A stretch of DNA of 64,000 bases. Source: Tsukamurella spumae (lineage in GTDB: Bacteria; Actinomycetota; Actinomycetes; Mycobacteriales; Mycobacteriaceae). The position numbers were made by a program, and so were the translations under genes. Numbering within the stretch: position 1 is the first letter of the stretch; the number at the start of each line of letters is the position of its first letter. The stretch is taken from assembly GCF_012396015.1 (NCBI RefSeq), contig NZ_JAAXOQ010000012.1, positions 62,001 through 126,000 on the forward strand. The letters run 5' to 3'. Shown piece by piece: positions 52,877-61,928 of this stretch. Below the pieces are notes generated by a model. The model did not search any database, was not told the origin of the DNA, and worked only from the letters and a program-made list of their open reading frames with translations.

Positions 52877-54208
52877 TCAGACCAGGTCGTACGCCGTCTC
52901 CGCGTGCTCGGAGTTGTCGATGCCGTCGGCCTCGGCCTCCTTGTCGATCCGCCAGCCGAGCGGCTTGAGTGCGTACGCAATGACCACGGTGAGGACCGCG
53001 GTGAAGGCCAGCGCGACCGCGGCGATGACGACCTGCACCACCAGCTGCTTGTAGTCGCCGCCGTAGAACAGGCCGGTGTCCTTGGCCAGGAAGCCCAGCG
53101 AGATGGTGCCGATGACGCCGGCCACCAGGTGCACGCCCACCACGTCGAGCGAGTCGTCGAAGCCGAACTTGGACTTCAGGCCGACGCCGAACGCGGCGGC
53201 GACACCGGCCACGACGCCGAGGATGATGGCACCGACGGGGGTGAGGTTCGCGCAGGCCGGGGTGATCGCGACCAGTCCGGCGACGACGCCCGATGCGGCG
53301 CCCACCGTGGTGGCGTGACCGTCACGGAACTTCTCCACCGCGAGCCAGCCGAGCATGGCGGCGGCGGTCGCGACGGTGGTATTGACCCAGGCCAGGCCTG
53401 CGGTCATGTTCGCGGTGCCCGCGGAGCCGGCGTTGAATCCGAACCAGCCGAACCACAGCAGCGCGGCGCCGAGCATGACGAAGGGGATGTTGTGCGGGCG
53501 GTACGCGGCCTTGCCGAAGCCGAGTCGCTTGCCGACGATGATCGCCAGCACGAGACCCGCGATACCGGCGTTGATGTGCACGACGGTGCCACCGGCGAAG
53601 TCGATGGGTGCGACGTTCGCCGTGCCGTCCGCGTTGACGCCGAACATCTTCGCGGCGATGCCGTCCTTCGCACCCGACAGCAGCCCCTGTCCCCACACCA
53701 TGTGGGCGAGCGGCAGGTACACGATGGTCGTCCAGACTGCGGTGAACACCAACCAGGTGCCGAACTTCACGCGTTCGGCGAGCGCACCCGAGATCAGCGC
53801 GACGGTGATCACGGCGAAGGTCAGCTGGAACCCGGCGAAGACGATCGCCGGCAGGCCACTACCCGGGGCGGTGAGCACCACCAGCGTGTCCTCGCCCGCC
53901 TTCTTCGTCGCCGTCAGCTGGTCCAGGCCGAAGTACTTGAACGGGTTGTCGAACATCCCCAGGTAGTTGCCCTCGCCGGAGAACGAGGTCGAATAGCCCC
54001 ACAGGACGTAGATCACGGAGACCACGCCGAGCGAGCCGATCGACATCATCATCATGTTGAGCACGCTCTTCTGACGGGACAGACCGCCGTAGAAGAACGC
54101 GAGAGCGGGGGTCATGAGCAGCACGAGCGCGGCGGACATCAACATCCACGCGGTGGTGCCGGTGTCGACTTTGCCGAACATCTCGTCGGGCACGGAAGCC
54201 AAAAGCAC
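52877..54208 (-). CDS. amt: Ammonium transporter
   Basis: A 443-residue AmtB-type channel with eleven membrane helices. MTPALAFFYGGLSRQKSVLNMMM, the conserved His pair regions (VVHINAGIAGLV and VVGVHLVAGVIGTISLG) and FAGFQLTFAVITVALISGALAERVKF are seen. Shares an operon with glnB and glnD. Confidence 0.95.
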   Translation of the reverse strand: MLLASVPDEMFGKVDTGTTAWMLMSAALVLLMTPALAFFYGGLSRQKSVLNMMMMSIGSLGVVSVIYVLWGYSTSFSGEGNYLGMFDNPFKYFGLDQLTATKKAGEDTLVVLTAPGSGLPAIVFAGFQLTFAVITVALISGALAERVKFGTWLVFTAVWTTIVYLPLAHMVWGQGLLSGAKDGIAAKMFGVNADGTANVAPIDFAGGTVVHINAGIAGLVLAIIVGKRLGFGKAAYRPHNIPFVMLGAALLWFGWFGFNAGSAGTANMTAGLAWVNTTVATAAAMLGWLAVEKFRDGHATTVGAASGVVAGLVAITPACANLTPVGAIILGVVAGVAAAFGVGLKSKFGFDDSLDVVGVHLVAGVIGTISLGFLAKDTGLFYGGDYKQLVVQVVIAAVALAFTAVLTVVIAYALKPLGWRIDKEAEADGIDNSEHAETAYDLV

Positions 54209-54334
54209 TGGGAAACCTCCTCGGACGCGCCGCCGGTGCGACGCGAGTGAGAAAAGCTTCCGTCGCCGCGGTTTCCCGGCGGTCGCGCCCGTGTTGCCCG
54301 TGTGTAACCGGTTCGGGCGCTGTCGGGCCCCCGG

Positions 54335-54350
54335 GTTACGTCCGTGTTTC
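54335..54350 (-). promoter_or_regulatory. Possible GlnR site upstream of amt
   Basis: On the minus strand GAAAC-N6-GTAAC, the two-half-site pattern of actinobacterial GlnR boxes (AC spaced nine bases from AC). It lies about 130 bases before the amt start; amt-glnB-glnD is GlnR-controlled in relatives. Confidence 0.45.
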
Positions 54351-54363
54351 GGGACGGCGCCCC

Positions 54364-54410
54364 ACCTGTGTACCGAAGATCAACTCAGAGTTGATCTTCG
54401 GTACACAGGT
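54364..54410. terminator. 23-bp perfect inverted repeat after ftsY
   Basis: Two 23-base arms, exact complements around one central base, start two bases beyond the ftsY stop codon. No clear T-tract follows, so it would be an I-shaped actinobacterial terminator isolating amt from ftsY transcription. Confidence 0.65.
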
Positions 54411-54412
54411 CT

Positions 54413-55879
54413 TCAGCCCAGCAGCGCGTCGACGAACGCGGTGGGCTCGAAGGGCGCCAGATCGTCGGCGCCCTCCCCCAGGCCCACCAACTTCACCGGT
54501 ACGCCCAGCTCGTGCTGCACGGCGTACACGATGCCGCCCTTGGCGGTGCCGTCCAGCTTCGTGAGCACCACGCCCGTGATGTCCACGACCTCGGCGAACA
54601 CCTTCGCCTGGACGAGGCCGTTCTGCCCGATGGTGGCGTCCAGCACCAGCAGCACCTCGTCGACCTTGGCCTTCTTCTCGACGACGCGCTTGACCTTGTC
54701 CAGCTCGTCCATGAGCCCGGTCTTGGTGTGCAGGCGCCCGGCGGTGTCGATCATGACGACGTCGACGCCCTCCTGCGCACCCTTGGCCACCGCGTCGAAG
54801 GCGACCGCCGCCGGGTCGGCCCCCTCCTTGCCGCGGACGATGCCGGCGCCCACCCGCTCGCCCCAGGTCTGCAGCTGATCGGCGGCAGCGGCGCGGAAGG
54901 TGTCGGCGGCGCCCAGCAGCACGCGGCGGCCGTCGGCGACGAGTACGCGCGCCAGCTTGCCGGTCGTGGTGGTCTTGCCCGTGCCGTTGACGCCCACCAC
55001 CAGCAGCACCGACGGTGCGCCGGCGTGCGGCAGGGCCCGGATGCTGCGGTCGTACTCGGGGTGCAGTTCCTCGACGAGCACCTGCCGCAGGAGCGCGCGG
55101 GCCTCCGCGGCGCTGCCGACCCCCTGCGTCGCGATCCGGTCGCGCAGCTTCTCCACCACGGCCAGCGTGGTCGGCGTGCCGAGGTCGGCGAGCAGCAGCG
55201 TGTCCTCGATCTCCTCCCAGGAGTCCTCGTCGAGGTTGCCGGCGCCGAGCAGGCCCAGCAGCGACGCGCCGACGGTCGACTGCGAGCGCGCGAGCCGGCC
55301 CTTGAGCCGGTCCAGGCGCCCCGCCGTCGGGGCGATCTCATCCAGTCGTGTGGCCGACGGTGCCGCCTGCGCAGCAGGAGCCTCGGCCTCCGCGGGAGCC
55401 TCGGCCTTCGCGGGAGCCTCGGCCTCCGTGGGCGCGTCGACGACCTGGGGAGCCGCGTCCTCGAGCTCCTCGATCTCCGTCGGCGCCTGCGGCTCGACAT
55501 CCGCGATGGTCGGGTCGATCTGCTCCGCCTCGGCCAGGCGGGCGTCCTCCTGCGCCTGCGCCGCCTCGGCGACCTCCTGGTCGCGCGACTCCTGCAGGTC
55601 CCTGAGCGAGACCTTCGGTGCCACCTCGGGCGCGGCTTCCGGCGCGGGCGGGGCCTTCGGCACCAGCGGGACGGCCTCCGCCTCGCGGGCGCCCTCACTG
55701 AAGGTGAAGCCGCCGCCGGCCTGGTAGCCGCCGGACTTGTCGAGGCTCTTCGGTTCCGGCGTCTCGTCCTTGAGCGAGACGCGGCGCCGCTTGTTGAGGT
55801 AGAAGCCGGTGGCCAGTGCCGCCAGCACCAGCAGGATGACGACGACGGCGACCAGGATCGCGACGGTGGTAGTACTCAC
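54413..55879 (-). CDS. ftsY: Signal recognition particle receptor FtsY
   Basis: A 488-residue SRP receptor. One membrane helix (residues 5-25, from the GTG start VSTTTVAIL), an acidic Ala/Glu-rich A region (30-175), and NG domains with VVGVNGTGKTTTTGKLARVL, LLGAADTFRAAAADQL, DTAGRLHTKTGLMDEL and LTKLDGTAKGG. Confidence 0.94.
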   Translation of the reverse strand: MSTTTVAILVAVVVILLVLAALATGFYLNKRRRVSLKDETPEPKSLDKSGGYQAGGGFTFSEGAREAEAVPLVPKAPPAPEAAPEVAPKVSLRDLQESRDQEVAEAAQAQEDARLAEAEQIDPTIADVEPQAPTEIEELEDAAPQVVDAPTEAEAPAKAEAPAEAEAPAAQAAPSATRLDEIAPTAGRLDRLKGRLARSQSTVGASLLGLLGAGNLDEDSWEEIEDTLLLADLGTPTTLAVVEKLRDRIATQGVGSAAEARALLRQVLVEELHPEYDRSIRALPHAGAPSVLLVVGVNGTGKTTTTGKLARVLVADGRRVLLGAADTFRAAAADQLQTWGERVGAGIVRGKEGADPAAVAFDAVAKGAQEGVDVVMIDTAGRLHTKTGLMDELDKVKRVVEKKAKVDEVLLVLDATIGQNGLVQAKVFAEVVDITGVVLTKLDGTAKGGIVYAVQHELGVPVKLVGLGEGADDLAPFEPTAFVDALLG

Positions 55880-55995
55880 GCCTCGACTGTAGTCAACGCA
55901 CCCTCGGGCTCCGGCCGGGAGGCGCACCCGTTGTGCTCGTGATTTCATGCACAACGCGACAATCCGCCTCGCCACCAACCTCCCACCGCACGACG

Positions 55996-56140
55996 CTCGG
56001 TTTCACGGGCACAGGAGTGAACCGGACCGGCCTGATAGCGTCCCCCACGAGTCGGACATTGGGAACCCGGTGGGAATCCGGGACTGGCGCGCAACGGTGT
56101 GAGGCGATTTCGTCGCCTCGAGTCCGATACCGGCCGACTC
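55996..56140 (+). promoter_or_regulatory. Cobalamin riboswitch
   Basis: The core GGGAACCCGGTGGGAATCCG (56,061-56,080) followed by GGACTGGCGCGCAACGGTGTG and closing AGTCCGATACCGGCC matches the B12-box and conserved elements of cobalamin riboswitches. It precedes a BtuF-like lipoprotein gene, so B12 should repress uptake. Confidence 0.85.
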
Positions 56141-56196
56141 GCAGTTGTCCACCACCGCCCCCGCGCACGGAGCGGCAGACGAATCGAGTCCGACCC

Positions 56197-57174
56197 ATGC
56201 GGCCCAGTGCCCTCGCTTCCACTCTCGTTCTCCCCGTCGCGGCAGGCCTCCTCGCCGCCTGCGGCACGACACCGTCGGCACCGTCGGCGGCGAGTCCATC
56301 CGCCCGGTTCCCGGTCACCGTCACCACGTGCGACTTCGCCTCCGAGGTGAGGTCCGAGCCGCAGCGGATCGTGACGATGAACCAGGGCGCGACGGAGGTG
56401 GCGCTCGCGCTGGGTGTCGCCGACCGGATGGTGGGCACGGCGTACCTCGACGATGCCGTCGCCCCGCGGTTCCAGGCCGACTACGCGAAGATCCCCGTGC
56501 TCGCGGCGAAGTACCCGACGCAGGAGAAGATGCTGTCGGTGCGTCCGGACCTGGTCTACGGCTCGTACAACTCGGCGTTCAGCGAGAAGAACGCCGGCGA
56601 CCGCACCCGGCTGCAGGGGCAGGGCATCGCCACGCTGCTCGCCCCGGCGGGCTGCGCGAAGAAGCCCGAGCGAGCCTCCTGGGATCTGATCTGGGACGAA
56701 CTGTCCGCCGCCGGAAAGGCGTTCGGGACCGAGGCCGCAGCGCAGAAGGTGATCGACGAGCAGAAGGCCGAGTTGGGTACTCCCGCGCTCAAGGACGCCG
56801 CGAAGGGGCAGCGGATCTTCTGGTGGGACTACGGCAGCACGAATCTCTACGTCGGGGCCGGCAAGGGCACTCCGCAGTTGCTCATCGATTCGGTCGGCGG
56901 TGTGAACGTCTTCGCGGACCTGCCGGGCAATTGGGCCGATGTCTCCCTGGAGAACGTCGTCGGCTCCGACCCCGATGTCATCGTCGTGGCGGACGCAGCC
57001 GGCCACCCCGCCCAGGAGCGCATCGATCAGGCGCGCAAGGACCCGGCGTTGAGCCAGCTCCGCGCGGTGCGCGAGAACCGCTTCGTGGTCATCCCCTTCT
57101 CGGAGACCACCTCGGGCGTCCGCCTGCTCGACGGTGCGCGGCGCGTCGCCGACGGCATCCGAGCACTGCCGTGA
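56197..57174 (+). CDS. Cobalamin/Fe-type ABC substrate-binding lipoprotein
   Basis: A 325-residue lipoprotein (lipobox GLLAAC near residue 21) of the BtuF/FhuD class: PQRIVTMNQGATEVALALGVADRMVGTAY, VRPDLVYGSY and the C-terminal WADVSLENVVGSDPDVIVVAD are typical. The cobalamin riboswitch upstream suggests cobalamin or a precursor as ligand. No permease or ATPase gene follows. It overlaps the next gene by GTGA. Confidence 0.85.
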   Translation: MRPSALASTLVLPVAAGLLAACGTTPSAPSAASPSARFPVTVTTCDFASEVRSEPQRIVTMNQGATEVALALGVADRMVGTAYLDDAVAPRFQADYAKIPVLAAKYPTQEKMLSVRPDLVYGSYNSAFSEKNAGDRTRLQGQGIATLLAPAGCAKKPERASWDLIWDELSAAGKAFGTEAAAQKVIDEQKAELGTPALKDAAKGQRIFWWDYGSTNLYVGAGKGTPQLLIDSVGGVNVFADLPGNWADVSLENVVGSDPDVIVVADAAGHPAQERIDQARKDPALSQLRAVRENRFVVIPFSETTSGVRLLDGARRVADGIRALP

Positions 57175-57899
57175 CCGCAATCCTTGTCGGGATGTCCGCC
57201 GGCGTGGATCCCGACGAGCTCGCGGACCTGGCCCGGACGGCCGCCGCGGAGCCGGCGTTCCTGCAGGTCCACGACCCGGCTCTGGTGGACGTGCTCACCG
57301 ACGTCGCGGACCGCGGCACCCCCGATGTGCTGCTCATCGGGACGGGCTGGGCCCAGCCCGGGCCGAAGCGATCGTGGTTGCGCCGGGTGGCCGCGCACTG
57401 GCTCCGGGGCTACGACGGTGCGCCGATCCTCCGGCTCTCCCCGCAGCTGCTGGCGGCCCCCGACGCGGGCCTGCTCGCCGACGCCATCGCCGCGGGCGGC
57501 GCACCGATGGCGGCCGATGCCGCACCGCTGCACTCGCCCGCGTGGGAGGACGTGCCCCGGCACCGCCATCAGGTGCTCGTGTGCCGCGGTCCGCGCTGCT
57601 CGGCGCGCGGGGCCTCGGGACTGGTCTCCGCGTTCGGCGACGGGCTGCGCCGCGCGGGCCTGGGCGACGACGACGCCCTGGTCACCGTGACCGGCTGCCA
57701 GTTCCCGTGCAACCACGCTCCGGTGGTCACCGTGCAGCCGGACGATGCCTGGTACGGCCGGGTCACCGTCGCCGACGTGCCGGAGCTGGTCGACGCGCAC
57801 CTCGTTCGAGAGGAACGGGTCGGTCGCCTCGCGCTGCCCCGGGAGCGGTCCGCCGCCCGACGGTGCGCGGAATATTCGGACCGCAGTCCGCAGTTGTAG
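57171..57899 (+). CDS. CbiX-like/2Fe-2S ferredoxin-like protein
   Basis: A 242-residue protein, GTG start. Residues 1-120 resemble a sirohydrochlorin chelatase (CbiX-like) half. Residues 130-220 look like a thioredoxin-fold [2Fe-2S] ferredoxin (VCRGPRCSARGASGL and TGCQFPCNHAPVVTVQPDDAWYG, two Cys pairs). Such fusions occur in cobalamin gene clusters; placed in the riboswitch-controlled operon, a role in cobalt or corrin handling is likely. Confidence 0.7.
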   Translation: MTAILVGMSAGVDPDELADLARTAAAEPAFLQVHDPALVDVLTDVADRGTPDVLLIGTGWAQPGPKRSWLRRVAAHWLRGYDGAPILRLSPQLLAAPDAGLLADAIAAGGAPMAADAAPLHSPAWEDVPRHRHQVLVCRGPRCSARGASGLVSAFGDGLRRAGLGDDDALVTVTGCQFPCNHAPVVTVQPDDAWYGRVTVADVPELVDAHLVREERVGRLALPRERSAARRCAEYSDRSPQL

Positions 57900-57904
57900 C
57901 AGCC

Positions 57905-58156
57905 ATGAAGAAGATCGGCTTCCTGTCCTTCGGTCACTGGACCGACTCCCCCGGTTCGCGGACGCGGTCCGCGGCGGACGTTCTGCATCAGTCGATCGAT
58001 CTCGCGGTGGCCGCCGAGGAGGTGGGCGCCGACGGCGCGTACTTCCGCGTGCACCACTTCGCGAACCAGCTCGGTTCGCCGTTCCCACTGCTGGCGGCCG
58101 TGGGGGCGCGGACCTCGCGCATCCAGATCGGCACCGGCGTCATCGACATGCGTTAG
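57905..58156 (+). pseudogene. LLM-class flavin monooxygenase, truncated
   Basis: Begins as a typical luciferase-like monooxygenase (MKKIGFLSFGHWTDSPGSRTRSAADVL; AVGARTSRIQIGTGVIDMR) but stops after 83 codons, whereas the family is about 340 residues. Homology ends exactly at the IDMR codons near 58,150, where a mobile element begins. The gene is inactive. Confidence 0.85.
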
Positions 58157-58293
58157 CGCATGCCTGGGTTGTAGCACCCGTTGTCAGTGTCGGCGCGCTC
58201 TACAGCACAACGTTGACGACAATCCTGGCTGGTTTTCGATGAAAGCGGCTCTTCCTGCGCTGAGCGTCGGTGCGATGATCGCGTGCTCCACCC

Positions 58294-58596
58294 TCATAGA
58301 GGCGCATCGAGTACTTCGCGCAGCTGATCGACGGTGGGCGAACCAGCCAGCCCGGCAGGAGTGCGGAACACTCGACAGGCAAGCCCCACCGGCGTGTGCT
58401 CGTCGGCGAAGGGGTCGGAGCCGTCAATGAGGACGGTCGGGGACCCGTGGAACCCGAGGCGGGCGGCGTCCTCGGCGGTCTCGACTCGCTGATGCGCGAC
58501 GCGGACGTCCGATCGGCCGTCGAGGGCCTCGGCGAGCCGCCGGTCGAGCACCTCCCAGTTCGGGCACCCGTCGAAGTACTGCAACGTGATCTCCAT
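58294..58596 (-). CDS. Thioredoxin-fold protein of the metal cassette
   Basis: A 100-residue protein starting MEITLQYFDGCPNWEV, with the single-Cys DGCPNW motif of small thioredoxin-fold proteins often found with metal (mercury, cadmium) resistance genes. GGAG stands seven bases before the ATG. It follows the ATPase gene on the same strand. Confidence 0.7.
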   Translation of the reverse strand: MEITLQYFDGCPNWEVLDRRLAEALDGRSDVRVAHQRVETAEDAARLGFHGSPTVLIDGSDPFADEHTPVGLACRVFRTPAGLAGSPTVDQLREVLDAPL

Positions 58597-58608
58597 GATC
58601 CACTCCTC

Positions 58609-60570
58609 TCAATCTCTGTCCGCGCGGACCGTGGCCGGTGACGCCGTCTCAGGCGACACAGCCGCCGCCGGGCGCTTGGCACGCGCGGCGCGCAGCCCGT
58701 TGGCGATGACGACGAGCTCGGCGACCTCGTGGACGAGGACGACCGCGGCCAGGCCGAGCACGCCGGTGATGGCCAGCGGCAGCAGCACGGTGATGATCGC
58801 CAGGGACAGCACGATGTTCTGGTTCATGATCGCCCGGCCACGGCGGGCGTGCCGCAGCGCCTGCGGGATCAGGCCGAGGTCGTGGCCGGTGAAAGCGACG
58901 TCGGCGGACTCGATCGCGGCGTCGGAGCCGGTCGCGCCCATCGCGATGCCGACGGTCGCCCCGGCCAGGGCGGGGGCGTCGTTGATGCCGTCGCCGATCA
59001 TCGCGGTGGGCGAGGCCCCGGAGAGCTGGGCGACGATGCGGGCCTTGTCCTCGGGCCGCAGCTCGGCGTGCACGTCGCCGATCCCGGCGATCTGCGCGAG
59101 CGCGTGCGCGGTGCGGGCGTTATCGCCGGTGAGCATGCTCACCTCGACGCCCTGGGCCCGCAGCGTGCGCACGACCTCGGGGACCTCGGGGCGCAGCTCA
59201 TCGCGGACGCCGATCGCCCCGGCCAGCTGGCCGTCGACGGCCACGAGCACGCAGGTCTGGCCCTCGGCCTCCAGGTCCTCGACCCGGGCCTTGAGCGGCC
59301 CCGCATCGATCCAGCGGGGGCTGCCCACCGTCACCCGGCGGCCGTCGACCAGGCCGCCGATGCCGTGCCCGGCCTCCTCCGTCACGTCCTGCGCGGCGGG
59401 GGCTCCCTTGCCCGCGGCGGCGATGGCGGCGGCCAGCGGGTGCGTGGAGTGCTGCTCGACGGCGGCCGCCCAGGCGAGCACCTGGGCGTCGTCGAACCCG
59501 TCGGCGGCGACGACGGCGGTGACCTCGGGCCGGTTGCGGGTCAGGGTGCCGGTCTTGTCCACGGCGAGGTGGCGGATGCCGCCGAGGCGTTCGAAGGCGG
59601 CCCCGCTCTTGATGACGACGCCGAACTTCGTCGCGGCCCCGATCGCGGAGACCACGGTGACGGGCACCGCGATCGCCAGCGCGCACGGGCTGGCCGCGAC
59701 GAGGACGACCAGGGCGCGGGTGATCCAGGTCTCCGGGTCCCCGAGCAGCGAGCCGAGCACGCCGACCAGGACGGCGAGGACCATCACGCCGGGTACCAGC
59801 GGGCGGGCGATCCGGTCGGCGATCCGGGCCCGTTCGCCCTTCTCGGCCTGGGCCTGCTCGACCAGCTCCACGATGGTGGTCAGCGAGTTGTCGGTGCCCG
59901 CCGCGGTCGCCTCGACCTCCAGCACACCGGCGGTGTTGATCGCGCCCGCCGAGACCGCGTCATCGGGGGCGACCTCGACCGGGATCGACTCGCCGGTGAT
60001 CGCCGAGGTGTCCAGGCTGGAGCGACCGGACCGGACAATCCCGTCGGTAGCGACCCGCTCGCCGGGGCGGAGCAGCAGCACGTCGCCGACGGCGATCTCC
60101 TTGGCCGGGACCTCGACCGAGGCACCGTCGCGCAGTACGGTCGCAGTCTCCGGCACGAGCTTCAGCAGCGCGCGCAGGCCGCCACGGGCGCGGTCCATCG
60201 CCTTGTCCTCCAGGGCCTCGGCGATCGAGTAGAGGAACGCCAGCGCGGCTGCCTCCTCCACGTAGCCGAGGATCACCGCGCCGACGGCGCTGATCGTCAT
60301 CAGCAGCGCGATCCCCAGCTTCCGCCTGACGATCAGGTTCCGCAGCGCGCCGGGCACGAACGTGTACGCGCCCAGCAGCAGGCCCGCCCAGAACGCGACC
60401 AGCGCCGCGAGGTGCAGCCCCGACCACTCCAGCACCAGGCCGGTGCCGAACGCGACGCCAGAGAGGATCGGCACCACCAGTCCCGGGTCGCGCCACCACG
60501 GGCTCTCGGCCTCCTCGGCCTCTTCGGCGGCGCTGGTGGTCGGCTCGTCGCAGCCGCAGGCGGCGCTCAC
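58609..60570 (-). CDS. Heavy-metal (Cd/Zn/Pb) exporting P-type ATPase
   Basis: A 653-residue P1B ATPase. N-terminal CGCDEP motif, then eight membrane helices with the metal-site SPCAL, TGES (actuator), DKTGTLTRNRPEV (phosphorylation site), HP motif in STHPLAAAI, and GDGINDAPALAGATVGIAM. It starts at GTG overlapping the CmtR-like gene (GTGA). The SPC motif and the neighbouring regulator suggest Cd2+, Pb2+ or Zn2+ export. Confidence 0.9.
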   Translation of the reverse strand: MSAACGCDEPTTSAAEEAEEAESPWWRDPGLVVPILSGVAFGTGLVLEWSGLHLAALVAFWAGLLLGAYTFVPGALRNLIVRRKLGIALLMTISAVGAVILGYVEEAAALAFLYSIAEALEDKAMDRARGGLRALLKLVPETATVLRDGASVEVPAKEIAVGDVLLLRPGERVATDGIVRSGRSSLDTSAITGESIPVEVAPDDAVSAGAINTAGVLEVEATAAGTDNSLTTIVELVEQAQAEKGERARIADRIARPLVPGVMVLAVLVGVLGSLLGDPETWITRALVVLVAASPCALAIAVPVTVVSAIGAATKFGVVIKSGAAFERLGGIRHLAVDKTGTLTRNRPEVTAVVAADGFDDAQVLAWAAAVEQHSTHPLAAAIAAAGKGAPAAQDVTEEAGHGIGGLVDGRRVTVGSPRWIDAGPLKARVEDLEAEGQTCVLVAVDGQLAGAIGVRDELRPEVPEVVRTLRAQGVEVSMLTGDNARTAHALAQIAGIGDVHAELRPEDKARIVAQLSGASPTAMIGDGINDAPALAGATVGIAMGATGSDAAIESADVAFTGHDLGLIPQALRHARRGRAIMNQNIVLSLAIITVLLPLAITGVLGLAAVVLVHEVAELVVIANGLRAARAKRPAAAVSPETASPATVRADRD

Positions 60571-60935
60571 GAGGCGTCCCCCGAGCCGGTCGCGGCGCAG
60601 CAACCGGGCACCGAGCAGTGCGGGTCGATGCACGGCGCGTTCTCGTCCACCGCGAGCGTGACGTCCACCAGCGCCGTCAGCGCCGCCGCGAGGTGCGGGT
60701 CGGCGATCTCGTAGCGGGTCTGGCGGCCCTCGGGCTCGGCGACCACGATCCCGCAGTCGCGCAGGCAGGTCAGGTGGTTCGACACGTTCGAGCGCGTCAG
60801 CCCCAGCTCGCGCGAGAGCACGGCGGGGTGGCTCGGGCCGTCGAGCAGGGACATCAGGATCCGGGAGCGCGTCGGGTCCGCCATGGCCCGACCCAGCCGG
60901 TTCATGACGTCGAGGCGCGAAGCAATGGTCAGCAT
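60567..60935 (-). CDS. cmtR: CmtR-like Cd/Pb-sensing ArsR repressor
   Basis: A 122-residue winged-helix repressor with ADPTRSRILMSLLDGPSHPAVL and GLTRSNVSNHLTCLRDCGIVV, whose two cysteines correspond to Cys57 and Cys61 of M. tuberculosis CmtR, plus C-terminal cysteines. A TATAGT -10 box lies seven bases before the ATG (leaderless), where the operator should sit. Metal binding releases DNA and allows ATPase expression. Confidence 0.88.
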   Translation of the reverse strand: MLTIASRLDVMNRLGRAMADPTRSRILMSLLDGPSHPAVLSRELGLTRSNVSNHLTCLRDCGIVVAEPEGRQTRYEIADPHLAAALTALVDVTLAVDENAPCIDPHCSVPGCCAATGSGDAS

Positions 60936-61022
60936 ACACTGAACTATACAGCGCGGACTGACCTATCGTCCAGTAGCAGGGCTGCCGCACGCGCTCCGCG
61001 CGCTTGCCCTCGGGAATCACGG

Positions 61023-61928
61023 TCACCTCTTGCGCCAGCTCGGCCACGTCGACATCCCGCGACCCTTCCACGTCTCCACAAGACCGGCGGCCCACCGGAC
61101 GGACGCGAAGAGCCCGTAGCCGGCCCCGGCGAGGCCAGCGCCTACCACGAGCCACCGCCCGATGCCGAGCCACACGCTCCCGTCCACGTCCAGTGCCCAC
61201 TGAGCACCCGTGATGAGCCCGGCGATGCCCATCCAGAGCCCGGCGACGACGACCACCACCGGCAGGAGGGCGAGGCACATCGCGGCGGCGGCCGACCACA
61301 GCTGACGGGCCTCCAGCTTCGAGGTGGCGGCGATGATCCGCTCGGCCCGTTCGTTCGACGCGTCGAGGTTCGCGGTCATCGTGGTCGACGCCTCTCCGGT
61401 GACCTGCTCGACGGCCTTCTGGACCCGCTCCTCGATGTGCTTCTCGATCCGTTGGACCGCCCCGCCGACCTGGCTGACGAGGTTCTGGTTCGCCGCGGCC
61501 TGCGCCTTGAGCCCCTCAATCGCCGATGCCGTAGCCGCGTGATTCCTCTGCGCCTCCGCGACCAAGCTCTGCGACGCGGCGTTCAAGCTCTCGCCGTTGA
61601 GACTCTGCGCGAACTCGCCGAGCGTGCTCGCGATCTCGTTCTGCCTGCTCTCGATACTCGCGATCCTCGCGGACACGTCGTTGGAGAGCGAGGAGGTCGA
61701 CGCCGGGGCCGTGATCCGCTCCAGCCGCGTCGTCGTCTCCTCGTCCATGACCTTCACGAACCCCGCGAGCTTCTTCTGCTGCTCGGCCAGCCGGTCGAGC
61801 CTCGCGTTCTGCGCCTCGACGGCGGCGAGGATCGAGGTCAACGCCTCCATCGTCTCCGGACTGTCGAGCTGCTGCTGCGATCCGCTCTGCGCGTTCTGCT
61901 GCTTCAGCCTGTCGAGCGCTGCGCTCAT
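61023..61928 (-). CDS. MobB-like coiled-coil membrane protein
   Basis: A 301-residue protein from MSAALDRLKQQ with AGGAG before it. A long coiled coil (residues 20-190) is followed by two C-terminal membrane helices (about 205-230 and 255-280) and a basic tail. It overlaps the relaxase gene by 413 bases in another frame. MobB-like proteins stabilise the relaxosome at the membrane in RSF1010-type plasmids; that role is inferred. Confidence 0.65.
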   Translation of the reverse strand: MSAALDRLKQQNAQSGSQQQLDSPETMEALTSILAAVEAQNARLDRLAEQQKKLAGFVKVMDEETTTRLERITAPASTSSLSNDVSARIASIESRQNEIASTLGEFAQSLNGESLNAASQSLVAEAQRNHAATASAIEGLKAQAAANQNLVSQVGGAVQRIEKHIEERVQKAVEQVTGEASTTMTANLDASNERAERIIAATSKLEARQLWSAAAAMCLALLPVVVVVAGLWMGIAGLITGAQWALDVDGSVWLGIGRWLVVGAGLAGAGYGLFASVRWAAGLVETWKGRGMSTWPSWRKR

